Shown piece after piece: positions 34,155-42,941 of a stretch of DNA of 64,000 nucleotides. This DNA comes from Verrucomicrobiota bacterium (GTDB lineage: Bacteria > Verrucomicrobiota > Verrucomicrobiia > Verrucomicrobiales > Verrucomicrobiaceae): NCBI GenBank assembly GCA_025360015.1, contig JANYCZ010000049.1, forward strand, positions 105,793-169,792, written 5' to 3'. The translations under genes and the position numbers were made by a program. How positions within the stretch are numbered: the stretch's first letter is position 1; every line of letters begins with the position of its first letter. The notes below the pieces were generated by a model. The model was not told where the DNA came from. It did no database searches and was given only the letters and a program-made list of their open reading frames with translations.

Positions 34155-35225
34155 ATGCCCTCCCGCGCTTTTCACCGCTATGCCCTCTTCACCCTCGCCG
34201 TCGGCGTGGTGCTGATCTGGTGGGGCGCGGCGGTGACCACGGAAGATGTCGGCCTCGCCGTGCCGGACTGGCCGCTGTGCTATGGCAAGATCAATCCCGA
34301 AGGCTGGTACAAAGTGCCCGCGCTGCTGCTGGAGCACGGGCACCGCTGGATCGCCACCACCATTGGGTTTCTGGTGCTGGGCATGTATTACTGGCAGTTC
34401 TTCAAATTCAAACCCGGCTGCATGGAGGGTGTCGGCATCATTCTCTGCTCCTTCGGCTTTCTGGTGCTGATCTTCATGGGCTCGATTGCCACTGCGGCGT
34501 TCATCGGCATTCTCGGCTTCTTCTGGCTGGTCTTGAAATGGTACAGCCAACGCTGGCCCTTGCTGCGCGGACTGACGGCGCTGGCATTGCTGCTGGTCGT
34601 GCTGCAGGGCTCCCTCGGTGGGCTGCGGGTTTTGAAAATGTCGGATCCACTCGGCGTCACGCACGGCACTCTCGGCCAGGTGTTTTACTGCCTGCTGGTC
34701 TTCATCGCCTTTGCCTCCTCACGCACCTGGACGGAAGGCCGTCTTGTGCTCTCTCTCAAAGAAGCCGCCCGCGCGCGCTTCTGGTCGCTGACATTGTTTC
34801 TCTGCATCTTTGGCCAGCTCATTCTCGGGGCCAGCCTGCGTCATACCCAGCGCCACCGGCTGGCTGCGAGCGACATCCTCACCACCAAGGGCCAGTGGCT
34901 GCCGCCCACGGATCCTCCGGATGTGTTTCTGCTCTTCGCACACAAATACTGGGGCTTCACCGTCGCGTTGCTCATCCTCTTTGTGGCCACGCGTGCGCGG
35001 AGCTGGCTCGCCACGCTGCCGCAGCTGCGTCTCATTGCCACCTGGCTGATGTTCCTGCCCACGGTGCAGGTCGCGCTGGGCATCTTTGTGATCCTCACCG
35101 GCAAAAGCTTCTGGGTCACCAACTTCCACGTGCTCAACGGACTCGGGCTCCTCGCTTTGAGCAGCTTGCTGGTCGCGACTTTCTGGGGTGACAAGCTCTG
35201 CCGGCGTGAGGAAGAAGCGGAGTGA
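34155..35225 (+). CDS. ctaA: Heme A synthase
   Basis: Converts heme O to heme A for the aa3 oxidase. The 356-residue membrane protein has about eight hydrophobic segments. Signature pieces are EDVGLAVPDWPLCYGKINP, LEHGHRWIATTIGFLVLG, LGGLRVLKMSDPLGVTHGTLGQ (quoted as two adjoining segments), ASLRHTQRHRLAASD and HKYWGF, giving the four conserved His. The ATG at 34155 was preferred over an earlier one at 34128 because the family N-terminus begins there. No heme O synthase (ctaB) lies in the window. It converges with the kinase gene downstream. Confidence 0.92.
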   Translation: MPSRAFHRYALFTLAVGVVLIWWGAAVTTEDVGLAVPDWPLCYGKINPEGWYKVPALLLEHGHRWIATTIGFLVLGMYYWQFFKFKPGCMEGVGIILCSFGFLVLIFMGSIATAAFIGILGFFWLVLKWYSQRWPLLRGLTALALLLVVLQGSLGGLRVLKMSDPLGVTHGTLGQVFYCLLVFIAFASSRTWTEGRLVLSLKEAARARFWSLTLFLCIFGQLILGASLRHTQRHRLAASDILTTKGQWLPPTDPPDVFLLFAHKYWGFTVALLILFVATRARSWLATLPQLRLIATWLMFLPTVQVALGIFVILTGKSFWVTNFHVLNGLGLLALSSLLVATFWGDKLCRREEEAE

Positions 35226-35237
35226 GGGCGGAGAGAA

Positions 35238-35348
35238 AGTTGACGGTTGTTTAACGGGGAAGGCCATTGGCCTTCACGACGATAGCCTACGACTCGCAGT
35301 CCTAGGTCTTGAGGCCATGGCCCCAACAACGGTAAACCACCGTCAACT
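35238..35348. repeat. Palindromic element with about 22-bp imperfect terminal inverted repeats
   Basis: The outer 10 bases AGTTGACGGT (35238-35247) are exactly inverted at 35339-35348, and the match continues with few mismatches for about 22 bases. Inside are two smaller palindromes, AAGGCC-ATT-GGCCTT (35260-35274) and GGCCATGGCC (35313-35322). The 111-base element fills the space between two convergent genes. It could be a bidirectional terminator, a MITE-like or REP-like element, or a structured RNA. No coding potential was found. Confidence 0.6.
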
Positions 35349-35351
35349 CCC

Positions 35352-38300
35352 CTACTTCGCGGCCACGCCGCCCGTGGCTTGATTGAACTGCGCGAGGCGT
35401 TCCATGGCGGCGCGGAGGTGTGGGCGGGCCTGATCAGGGAGCGTGCTGGCGCGTGCGTTCAGCCCTTCGTAGCCGGAGCGTAGCAGGGGGCCTGCTTCGG
35501 CGAATTTTTTCTGCTGCTGCAGGGCTCCGCCCAGCAGGCTTTCGGTGGTGAAACGCAGCCAGTGCTCGGGCTGATGCTGGATGCATTGTTCAAGGGAGTC
35601 GCGCAGCAGCGGCTCTGCCTTGACCCATTGGCCGGTTTGCAACCACAAGCTGCTGAGATCCGCGGCGGCGTTCGCCACCCCGGCGGTGTCTGAGGGGGTG
35701 CGCTTGCGCTGCGCATCCAGGACCTGCTTGTAGAGGATTTCCGCGTCTTCGAGTTTGCCAGCATGCCGCTGCGCTTCGGCCAGGCCAGCCAAGGAGCTGA
35801 GGGTCTCCACATGCTCTGCCCCGAGGACGCGCTGCTGAATTTGCAGCAGATCGAGGTACATCTTTTCCGCCAGCGCGTGGTCGCCATGGCGGCCATGCAT
35901 GGCCGCCATGGCCTGCATCTGCGCGAGTACGTCCGGATCTCCCGGGCCGTAGGCCATCTTCATGGTTTCGAGAGTTTCGTGTTGCAGCGCGATGGCCGCC
36001 GCATGCTTGCCATCCGCATCCAAAGAGGCGGCGAGCTGCTGCATGGAGCGCAGCGTTTTGGCATGCGTGGTGCCCAGCGTGCGCTGCCGTACCACCAGCG
36101 TCTGCTGCCGGAGCTTGGTGGCTTCGGAGTGGTGGCCGTGGTCGTCAAACATCTGGGCCGTGGTGTCCATCTGCGTGAGGATTTCAGGATGCTCCGGAGG
36201 AAACGCCGTCTTCAAAGTCTCCAGCACCTGCAGCTGCGAAGCTTCGGCATCGTTGCTTCTGCCCTGCGTCTCATACTCGGCGGCCAGATTTTTCAGCGAG
36301 AAGAGGGTCTGCGGGTCCTTGGGGCCGAGCACACGGGTTTTGGCGTCCAGACTTTCGTGGTGCAGCTTCAGTGCCTCATCGTGCCTGCCGCGCCGCCCCA
36401 GAAACAGCGCCACTTGGTCCGCCTGCGCGAGCGTGTCGGGATGCTCCGCTCCCAGCGATTGTTTCACGATCTCCAGCGCACCGAAGTACATCTTCTCCGC
36501 CTCCGAGGGCATGCCGCCTGCTTCAGCGGCCTGGGCGGTGATGTTCATTGCGATGAGGGTGCGTGAATCTTTGGGGCCCAGCACCCGGCGTATCCCATCC
36601 AGTTGTTCGCGGCGCAGTTTCAGCGCATCGGCATCCCTGCCCTGCGCGCTGTAAGACTTCGCCAGGTTGCCGATGGTCGCGAGGGTGTCGAGGTGATCCG
36701 GCCCGAGCACACGCTTCTGCACGTGCCAGAGATTGAGATACAGGGTCTCGGCGTCCAGACGCTTTTCCTGATCATCACACACCGCTGCCAGCACCGTGAT
36801 GGTGACAAAAGTGTCCAGATGGTCCGGGCCGAGGGACTTTTGCTGCGCGCTCAGGGTTCTGCGCAGCAGCGTTTCTGAATCCACCAGCCGGCCTTCGGCT
36901 TTCATGGCGGTGGCGAGCTGCCGCATGGAGCGCAGGGTGTCGCGGTGCTCACCACCGAGTGCGAGGGTGCGCTTGTCCAAAGCGCCCTGCATTTGCTTCT
37001 GCGCATCCAGCGGTTGAGACAGCGCCAGATAGGTTAGGCCGATGGTCTCCTGCGCGCGCGCTCCAGACTCGGGGTTTTCCGCCAGGGTGTCCAGGTTTTC
37101 GACCGCCCCCTCCAGCATCTGCTGGAGCAGCGCGGTGTCCTTGCCCTTCACCTTTTCCGGCGTCAGCGTGGCAAAGATGTCCTGGAGAAACCGGGAGGTC
37201 ATGGAATAGGATTCCGATCGCTCTTTGGCAGACACGCGCGCCTCCTCCCGCTTCTCCTTCAGCAGCAGCCAGCCCATGACCGACATGCCGCCTGCCAGCA
37301 GCAGCACCAGCACGGCCGCGAGGGCAAACAGCCCCCGGTGCTCGCTGATGAAAGTGCCGACCGCCGAACTCTGGACCACCGGCTGCTGCTCCCGGGCAAC
37401 TGCGTCTTTGAGGTAGCGCATGAAATCGTTCTCCAGGGCATCCACGGTCGGGTAACGGTTTTCCGGCCGCTTCTCCAGGGCGCGCATCACGACCCAGTCG
37501 AAATGCTCTTCCATGAGCTCGGGGAAGGTGGCGGGCTCCACCTTGCGGTTCAGAGCCAGGCCGGTGATCTGGGCCTTCGGCAGTGCGCGCAGGCATTCGG
37601 AAGGCTTCAGCACGATGGTCTCACACACCACGCGCTTCACCTCGTTCAGGTGCTCCGCAGCATCCTTGGGCGTGGGGATCGGCAGGCGTCCAGTGAGCAG
37701 CTCATAGAGCAGCATGCCCAGCGCGTAGATGTCGCTGCGGGCGTCGATGGCCTTGGCGGCCACGAGTTCCGGAGACAGGTAGGCGGCGGGCGCACGCAGA
37801 TGACCGGTGGGGGCGACGAGGGCGTGGTTCATCGCCTGGGCGACGCCAAAGTCCGTCACCTTCAGCGTGGGCAACCCTTGATCGCCCCATTTGACGAGGA
37901 GGTTGGCCGGCTTGAGATCGCCATGCACCACGCCTTTCTGATGGGCATGATGGATGGCATCGCAGGCCTGGATGAAGAGGCGGATGCGCACCAGCAGGGA
38001 CACCTTCTGATCATCGCAAAACTGGGTGATGGGCGTCCCGTGCAGCAGCTCGGTGACGAGGTAGGGCCTGCCGCCGGGCGTCATACCACAGGCATGTGGC
38101 CGGGCGATGTCGGGGTGGTCCAGCAGCGCCAGCGCATGCTTCTGCGACTCGTAGCGGATTAAAAAGTCATTGGCCGCCGCGGCGATGATCTTGATGGCCA
38201 CGAACTCCGCCACGCGCTGGTTGCGCTCCGCCATCCACAGTGTGCTGGTGTTGCAGTCATCAATGATTTGCAGCAGCCGGTAAGGGCCGATCATATCCCC

Positions 38301-38531
38301 CGGCTTCTCTTCTGCGACGCCATTGGAAGGTGCCTTGGGCACGCGGATGCCCCGCGTTTTGCGCTGCTTGCCGGCTTCACCGGGGTGATTGCGCAGCCGG
38401 TCCCAGACCTCATTCCACAGCAGCGTGTCATTCCCACAGGCTGCTGTGAGAAAGACATGGCGCTCAATGTGGTTGGCACGTTCGAGCGCTTCATTGAAGA
38501 GCTGCTCGATGCGTGCGGGGTCGTGGTTCAT
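35352..38531 (-). CDS. Membrane Ser/Thr protein kinase with C-terminal TPR array
   Basis: A 1059-residue receptor-like kinase. The kinase domain (about residues 82-360) has VAIKII (Lys114), VVHGDLKPANLL (Asp205), TDFGVAQ (Asp227) and ARSDIYALGMLLYELLTG. The Gly-rich ATP loop is degenerate (IIDDCNTSTLWMAER, no GxGxxG). One membrane helix (residues 401-424) is followed by some 14 TPR units of about 42 residues of the kinesin-light-chain type (LGPDHLDTLATIGNLAKSY and similar). The N-terminal region resembles RNA polymerase sigma-linked helical leaders of PVC kinases. The signal sensed and the targets are unknown. Confidence 0.92.
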   Translation of the reverse strand: MNHDPARIEQLFNEALERANHIERHVFLTAACGNDTLLWNEVWDRLRNHPGEAGKQRKTRGIRVPKAPSNGVAEEKPGDMIGPYRLLQIIDDCNTSTLWMAERNQRVAEFVAIKIIAAAANDFLIRYESQKHALALLDHPDIARPHACGMTPGGRPYLVTELLHGTPITQFCDDQKVSLLVRIRLFIQACDAIHHAHQKGVVHGDLKPANLLVKWGDQGLPTLKVTDFGVAQAMNHALVAPTGHLRAPAAYLSPELVAAKAIDARSDIYALGMLLYELLTGRLPIPTPKDAAEHLNEVKRVVCETIVLKPSECLRALPKAQITGLALNRKVEPATFPELMEEHFDWVVMRALEKRPENRYPTVDALENDFMRYLKDAVAREQQPVVQSSAVGTFISEHRGLFALAAVLVLLLAGGMSVMGWLLLKEKREEARVSAKERSESYSMTSRFLQDIFATLTPEKVKGKDTALLQQMLEGAVENLDTLAENPESGARAQETIGLTYLALSQPLDAQKQMQGALDKRTLALGGEHRDTLRSMRQLATAMKAEGRLVDSETLLRRTLSAQQKSLGPDHLDTFVTITVLAAVCDDQEKRLDAETLYLNLWHVQKRVLGPDHLDTLATIGNLAKSYSAQGRDADALKLRREQLDGIRRVLGPKDSRTLIAMNITAQAAEAGGMPSEAEKMYFGALEIVKQSLGAEHPDTLAQADQVALFLGRRGRHDEALKLHHESLDAKTRVLGPKDPQTLFSLKNLAAEYETQGRSNDAEASQLQVLETLKTAFPPEHPEILTQMDTTAQMFDDHGHHSEATKLRQQTLVVRQRTLGTTHAKTLRSMQQLAASLDADGKHAAAIALQHETLETMKMAYGPGDPDVLAQMQAMAAMHGRHGDHALAEKMYLDLLQIQQRVLGAEHVETLSSLAGLAEAQRHAGKLEDAEILYKQVLDAQRKRTPSDTAGVANAAADLSSLWLQTGQWVKAEPLLRDSLEQCIQHQPEHWLRFTTESLLGGALQQQKKFAEAGPLLRSGYEGLNARASTLPDQARPHLRAAMERLAQFNQATGGVAAK

Positions 38532-38773
38532 GAGAGGCGGTACATATTATGATTTCCATAACAGTATGCCCACTCCCGCCCTGCGGTAATGAATCAGGGT
38601 TCAAACAACTCTTAAGAGTGGTTCACCGAACACTCAGGCATGAGGAATATTGACTCATGGGGAATGAAAGGGTGTGGAGAACGATAAGAAGCGAAGTGCT
38701 TCGGATCCGGGACACCCTTGTGAACTCTGCGCAGCAAGCACAAACGTGCTCACGAGTTTCGCGCTCGCCGCGC

Positions 38774-40054
38774 CTACTTCACCAGCTCGCCCACCAGCAG
38801 GATCGCGCCGGGGTAAAACGCCGTGCCATCGTAGCGCTCGGGCGTGTCGATCTTGTTGCCGTTCTTCGCGAGGATGGCCGCCTTGTCCGGCTGCTTCGCA
38901 TCGATCTCGATCTTCACACTGTGTACCTTGTCTTCAAGGTCGCTGCCGATCACCAGCGCGCTGAGGCGGTGGTAAGTGCAGTAGGCATCAAAGCGCGGAA
39001 CGATCTTGGCGGGCTGATCATCGAGCGTGATGCTGACCTGGCCGCAGTCCGGGCCGATGATGTCATAGATGGAGCAGCGCGTGCCTTTGAACTTGAAGGT
39101 GATCGTCTCCCGCGGCTGCGAGCCTTTGTGCAGCGTGGTCATGCGGCTGGCCCACTGTTTGCCGAACTTGTCGGTCTTCGGATCCAGCAGTGTGAAGCCT
39201 TTGGAAAGTGTCGCATCCGTGATCGGCAGCAGCTTGGCCTGCTCGTAGTTCGTGGCGATGAAGGGCGCAGCGAGAACATGCGGGCCGGGTGTCTTCGAAG
39301 CGGCCTTGATCGGCTCCTGCGAGCGCACGATGGCCTGCAGGTACAATTCGTGACCCGTTTCCACATGCGGATGCACGCTGTCTGGCGCGAAGACGAATTT
39401 CCCTTCGAGGGCTTTCTTCTCCTCGTCGGTCTTGGGCAGCTTCGCCTTCCACACGAGTTTGCCTTCCTTCGCCAGCTTGGCCACTTCCATGCCCAGGTGA
39501 ATCGTCGGGATGCCGTAGAAATCGGCGATCCTCTCCATCGCGCTCGCGGAGCGCTGGAACTTCCCTTCCAGCATTGCGGGCACAAGCGCTTCCGTCACCG
39601 TATAGACAAAGCAGATGTCGCACTCCGGCAGCGCCTTCCACGTCTGACGCACGATGCCCTCCATGCAGCGGAAAATCTGGTCTGGCGAGGCCCCGCCGTC
39701 ATTCACCGCGAACTCGACGAACATCAGGTCCGGCTTGTGATCCAGCACATCCTGCTTCACGCGAAACACCCCGAGGTCCGAGCCCGTGCCGCCGATGGCC
39801 GCATTGATCTCGCTGAACTTCGCCTTGGGATAGGTCTGCTGAAAGTACTCCAACGTCTTCGGCCGCCAGCCATTCTGCGCCGTGATGGAACCACCGAGGT
39901 AACCGATCTTGATCTCTGCGCCTGCTGTGTTTGCCTTGGCAAAGAAGTTCGGCAGACCTAGGCGCGGATGGCACTCCTGCGCAGGCACGAGGGGGAACTC
40001 ATCCGCAGCGAGAGTGGCGGAGGCAAAAAGCAAAAAGAGGAAGTGGCGCAGCAT
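38774..40054 (-). CDS. Secreted SGNH/GDSL-type hydrolase
   Basis: A 426-residue exported esterase-like protein. The signal peptide MLRHFLFLLFASATLAADE starts at the ATG at 40054; the far longer open frame upstream is antisense to the next gene. SGNH blocks are IGYLGGSITAQNG (Ser56 nucleophile), the GGTGSD Gly, FVEFAVNDGG (Asn118) and FAPDSVHPH (Asp225, His228). A C-terminal domain of about 170 residues (from 255 on) is probably a beta-sandwich. Such proteins in this phylum often deacetylate plant or algal polysaccharides; the substrate here is inferred only by analogy. Confidence 0.85.
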   Translation of the reverse strand: MLRHFLFLLFASATLAADEFPLVPAQECHPRLGLPNFFAKANTAGAEIKIGYLGGSITAQNGWRPKTLEYFQQTYPKAKFSEINAAIGGTGSDLGVFRVKQDVLDHKPDLMFVEFAVNDGGASPDQIFRCMEGIVRQTWKALPECDICFVYTVTEALVPAMLEGKFQRSASAMERIADFYGIPTIHLGMEVAKLAKEGKLVWKAKLPKTDEEKKALEGKFVFAPDSVHPHVETGHELYLQAIVRSQEPIKAASKTPGPHVLAAPFIATNYEQAKLLPITDATLSKGFTLLDPKTDKFGKQWASRMTTLHKGSQPRETITFKFKGTRCSIYDIIGPDCGQVSITLDDQPAKIVPRFDAYCTYHRLSALVIGSDLEDKVHSVKIEIDAKQPDKAAILAKNGNKIDTPERYDGTAFYPGAILLVGELVK

Positions 40055-40102
40055 AAGGACTCGGTTGAAAGGTTGAGCCATCAGCATGCGAAGCAAAATT
40101 TC

Positions 40103-41122
40103 ATGAACAACTTCGACTTTCGCTCCCCGCTCCAGAGCGGCATCGCCATCCCCGCCCATCCGCTCGCGCTGACCGCGCAGCGCAAGCTCGATGAACGGCG
40201 GCAGCGCGCGCTGGCACGCTACTACATCGCCGCAGGGGTTGGCGGGCTCGCCGTCGGCGTACACACCACGCAGTTTGCCATTCGCGATCCTCAGGTCGAT
40301 TTGTTCAAGCCCGTGCTGGAACTCGCCAAGGAAGAGATGGACCGTGCAGCCAGACCCCTCGTGCGCATCGGCGGCATCTGCGGTGCCACGCCGCAGGCCG
40401 TCGCAGAAGCTGAGTTGTTGTGCGGGCTCGGCTATCACGCCGGACTGCTCAGTCTCGGCGCGCTGCGCACCGCCACGGAAGATGAACTCATCGCGCACTG
40501 CCGCGCCGTGGCCGAGGTGCTGCCCCTCGTCGGGTTCTACCTGCAACCCAGCGTCGGCGGTCGTATGCTGCCCTACTCGTTCTGGCGTCGCTATGCCGAG
40601 CTCGAAAACGTCGTCGCCATCAAGATGGCCCCCTTCAACCGCTATCAAACCCTCGACGTCGTACGCGCCGTCATCGAGTCCGGGCGCGATGACATCACGC
40701 TCTACACCGGCAACGACGACAGCATCGTCACCGACTTCCTCACGCCCTTCCGCTTCGGGGGAAAAGAACGCCGCATCGTCGGCGGCCTGCTTGGCCACTG
40801 GTCCGTCTGGACCCAGCGCGCCGTGGTGCTGCTGGAATACTGCCGCAACGCCGAAGCCACATCCGACCTGCTGCGCCTCGGCATCGAAGTCACCGACAGC
40901 AACGCCGCCTTCTTCGACGCCGCCAACGCCTACCACGGCTGCATTGCCGGCCTGCATGAAGTGCTGCGGCGGCAGGGGCTGCTGGAAGGACTGTGGTGCC
41001 TCGATGAGCATGAGACGCTCAGCCGTGGGCAGATGGCGGAGATTGATCGCGTGTACGCCGCTTATCCCCACTTGAACGATGATGCGTTTGTGGCAACGCA
41101 TAGGGATGAGTGGTTGCAGTGA
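40103..41122 (+). CDS. Dihydrodipicolinate synthase-family aldolase/lyase
   Basis: A 339-residue TIM-barrel protein with the Schiff-base Lys in ENVVAIKMAPFN (Lys174) and the partner Tyr in LVGFYLQPSVGG (Tyr146). The usual GTTGE loop is replaced by VGVHTTQ. This group includes enzymes acting on pyruvate-derived keto acids, sugars or keto-deoxy acids, and the sequence does not settle the reaction. The ATG at 40103 was chosen because upstream sequence is the divergent promoter region shared with the SGNH hydrolase, 48 bases apart, which may be co-regulated. Confidence 0.85.
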   Translation: MNNFDFRSPLQSGIAIPAHPLALTAQRKLDERRQRALARYYIAAGVGGLAVGVHTTQFAIRDPQVDLFKPVLELAKEEMDRAARPLVRIGGICGATPQAVAEAELLCGLGYHAGLLSLGALRTATEDELIAHCRAVAEVLPLVGFYLQPSVGGRMLPYSFWRRYAELENVVAIKMAPFNRYQTLDVVRAVIESGRDDITLYTGNDDSIVTDFLTPFRFGGKERRIVGGLLGHWSVWTQRAVVLLEYCRNAEATSDLLRLGIEVTDSNAAFFDAANAYHGCIAGLHEVLRRQGLLEGLWCLDEHETLSRGQMAEIDRVYAAYPHLNDDAFVATHRDEWLQ

Positions 41123-41185
41123 AGTGCTATGAAGCCGCATGCAAACTTCTGTTCACCGTTCGACCTACTTTAAAAAGTAAATTCT

Positions 41186-41293
41186 ATGATCAATCTGCCT
41201 AGCATTCCAGATTTCATTCGTCGCACCAATCCTCTCGCCGCTTTGGATTTAGAAGGAGGTGTGGTGCCCTCTGTGACTGTCTTAAAACTCTGA
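41186..41293 (+). CDS. Possible 35-residue small protein
   Basis: An ATG-started frame encodes MINLPSIPDFIRRTNPLA and continues to a TGA at 41291; a GGAGG-like motif lies inside the frame, not before it. Translation is doubtful. It lies between the lyase gene and a small membrane-protein gene, in a stretch with lower GC than its surroundings. It may be a relic of a larger gene, but no similarity was recognised. Confidence 0.2.
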   Translation: MINLPSIPDFIRRTNPLAALDLEGGVVPSVTVLKL

Positions 41294-41299
41294 ATTTTT

Positions 41300-41749
41300 A
41301 TGAAGCAGCTCACGGGCATTCACGGAAATGGCGGCGCGCTCAAAGTCATCATCATCGTTCTTCGTGTCGCAGCAGCCATCGCGCTCCTCTGCACATGGGT
41401 CTGCATTGCCAAGACCTTCTGCCAGCTCGCGCTGGATTACCCGCTGCGCAGGGCGGGTGACAATGACGAATTTCCTCCCCTTGGTACCCTGCCTTTTTAC
41501 ATAGGATGCGCCCAGGCACTGCTAGGCAAAAATCTCCTCTTTATCATTTTGTTTGCCGTGATCCTGGCCTTCATCATCAAAGGTTGCGGCGTGGTCTCAT
41601 GGCGCAGCCGGTTTCTTCTTTCCATGATGGTGCTGAGCCTGCCAATCATGGCATTCGGCGCTCATGACATTTATTCCTTCATGCAGTATGCAAAGGTGCA
41701 TCCAGATGTGATTCGCCACCCGCACTCTCCACAGGGACCGTTACAATAG
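41300..41749 (+). CDS. Small polytopic membrane protein, unknown
   Basis: A 149-residue protein with three predicted helices (about residues 15-40, 57-95 in two parts, and 105-122), starting at the ATG at 41300. No family was recognised. It opens a group of short same-strand orphan genes (41300-43487) whose GC content appears lower than that of the respiratory cluster, consistent with acquired DNA. A weak A/T-rich leader precedes it, and no Shine-Dalgarno sequence is visible. Confidence 0.7.
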   Translation: MKQLTGIHGNGGALKVIIIVLRVAAAIALLCTWVCIAKTFCQLALDYPLRRAGDNDEFPPLGTLPFYIGCAQALLGKNLLFIILFAVILAFIIKGCGVVSWRSRFLLSMMVLSLPIMAFGAHDIYSFMQYAKVHPDVIRHPHSPQGPLQ

Positions 41750-41839
41750 TCAAGCTCAATGCACCCCGTGCCAATGGAGACCGGCCTCCCACATTGCCTG
41801 TTTGCATTGGTTTTCGACCCAATCTAATTCACCAACACC

Positions 41840-42235
41840 ATGATTCGCGCCATTGTTGTTCACCTTTCCACTAAGGATGTGTCTAGAGCACGAGGGTTTT
41901 ACACGGCCCTCGGCTTCAGCGTCAATGAGCGTATGAGCGGAGAGTCGTGTGTTTGCATGGTCATCAGCGAGGCCATTCAGCTCATGCTTTCAGCGGAGTC
42001 CGTGTTTGCCACGTTCTCGCCGCGAGCTGTGTGTGACACTTCCAAGTGTCTCGAGGTTCTGAACTGCCTGAGCTGCGCCAGCCGAGTCGAAGTGGACGAG
42101 CTGGTGAGGAAAGCTGTGGCTGCCGGCGGCACCACCGTCGAGGAAGCGGAAGATCACGGCTTCATGTATCAGCACAGCTTCCTGGATCCCGATGGGCACG
42201 GATGGAATTTGTTTCATATGACGGAGATGCCTTGA
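41840..42235 (+). CDS. VOC-family (glyoxalase-like) protein
   Basis: A 131-residue protein with the beta-alpha-beta-beta-beta fold pattern of the vicinal-oxygen-chelate family: IVVHLSTKDVSRARGFYTAL at the N-terminus and MYQHSFLDPDGHGWNLFHM at the C-terminus. The latter holds the DPDGHxW signature of lactoylglutathione-lyase-like proteins. The reaction cannot be assigned. A decayed copy of its 5' end lies 700 bases downstream at 42942-42995, evidence of an earlier duplication. Confidence 0.85.
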   Translation: MIRAIVVHLSTKDVSRARGFYTALGFSVNERMSGESCVCMVISEAIQLMLSAESVFATFSPRAVCDTSKCLEVLNCLSCASRVEVDELVRKAVAAGGTTVEEAEDHGFMYQHSFLDPDGHGWNLFHMTEMP

Positions 42236-42317
42236 ACCGATACCGATATCATCGGCGATTCCCGCTCCGCCCTTGCCTGAGCTGAAGCGTTCGCCCAACT
42301 AACGAGCATCACGTGCC

Positions 42318-42911
42318 ATGATCACAGACCCAAAGTCAGTTCCAGGAGCATTCCAGTACGGTGGGTATTGGTTTCTGACGGATCGCTCCGTCGCGCAGGT
42401 TCCGAACGCCGTTTCCTGCCCATCCACCCATTTCCTTGAGGTTATACGTGCAAATCCGCGTCGGCCTAACTTGGCGGGGGCGCCGGAGGCATCATGGCTT
42501 CTAGCGCGGGTTTGCTCGATGACCCGTGGCAGAATGCCCTATGCTTACGATCAGGTGCAGGGCTCCGACGGGAACAACTTTTATGTAGGGTTCACCTGCC
42601 ACAGCGGCGATGGATCTGTGATTGGGAGTGTGACGTTCTTCGCATGCGCAGATCACATCCGACTTCATGCCCAAGCTATTCCACCATTGGCCCCTGAAGC
42701 GTTGCGGGATGCGATCATGAAGGCTGTTCTAGCGACTCCTCACCGGGTGGCTCGTTCCCGGGTCACCGTCACTTGGACCGATGGTGCCAATGAGGCCGCC
42801 CGAAAGAGCGTCCCACGGGTTTATGGTTTTGAATCGGATCGCTATCTTAACGAAATCGCACCGCAGCACGGCATCGATTGGCGCGAGTACGATCTCGAAG
42901 CGGGCAACTGA
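42318..42911 (+). CDS. Hypothetical protein
   Basis: A 197-residue soluble protein, not recognised. It lacks a signal peptide or membrane helix. The middle is rich in aromatic and small residues (DGNNFYVGFTCHSGDGSVIG), and the C-terminal part has a helical Ala/Arg segment. It lies 82 bases after the VOC gene and just before the VOC relic. Codon use and GC look lower than in the main operons. Confidence 0.65.
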   Translation: MITDPKSVPGAFQYGGYWFLTDRSVAQVPNAVSCPSTHFLEVIRANPRRPNLAGAPEASWLLARVCSMTRGRMPYAYDQVQGSDGNNFYVGFTCHSGDGSVIGSVTFFACADHIRLHAQAIPPLAPEALRDAIMKAVLATPHRVARSRVTVTWTDGANEAARKSVPRVYGFESDRYLNEIAPQHGIDWREYDLEAGN

Positions 42912-42941
42912 TGGGTCAGAAGCATCATGAGACGCACCCTT

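Noticed and set aside
40055-41140. Upstream extension of the SGNH hydrolase open frame
   Set aside because: It runs antisense through the dihydrodipicolinate-synthase-family gene; the signal peptide at 40054 defines the real start.
42236-42317. Integron-style attC site (GCCCAAC fits the R'' consensus)
   Set aside because: No matching GTTRRRY partner or foldable attC structure lies in the gap, and no integron integrase is present.
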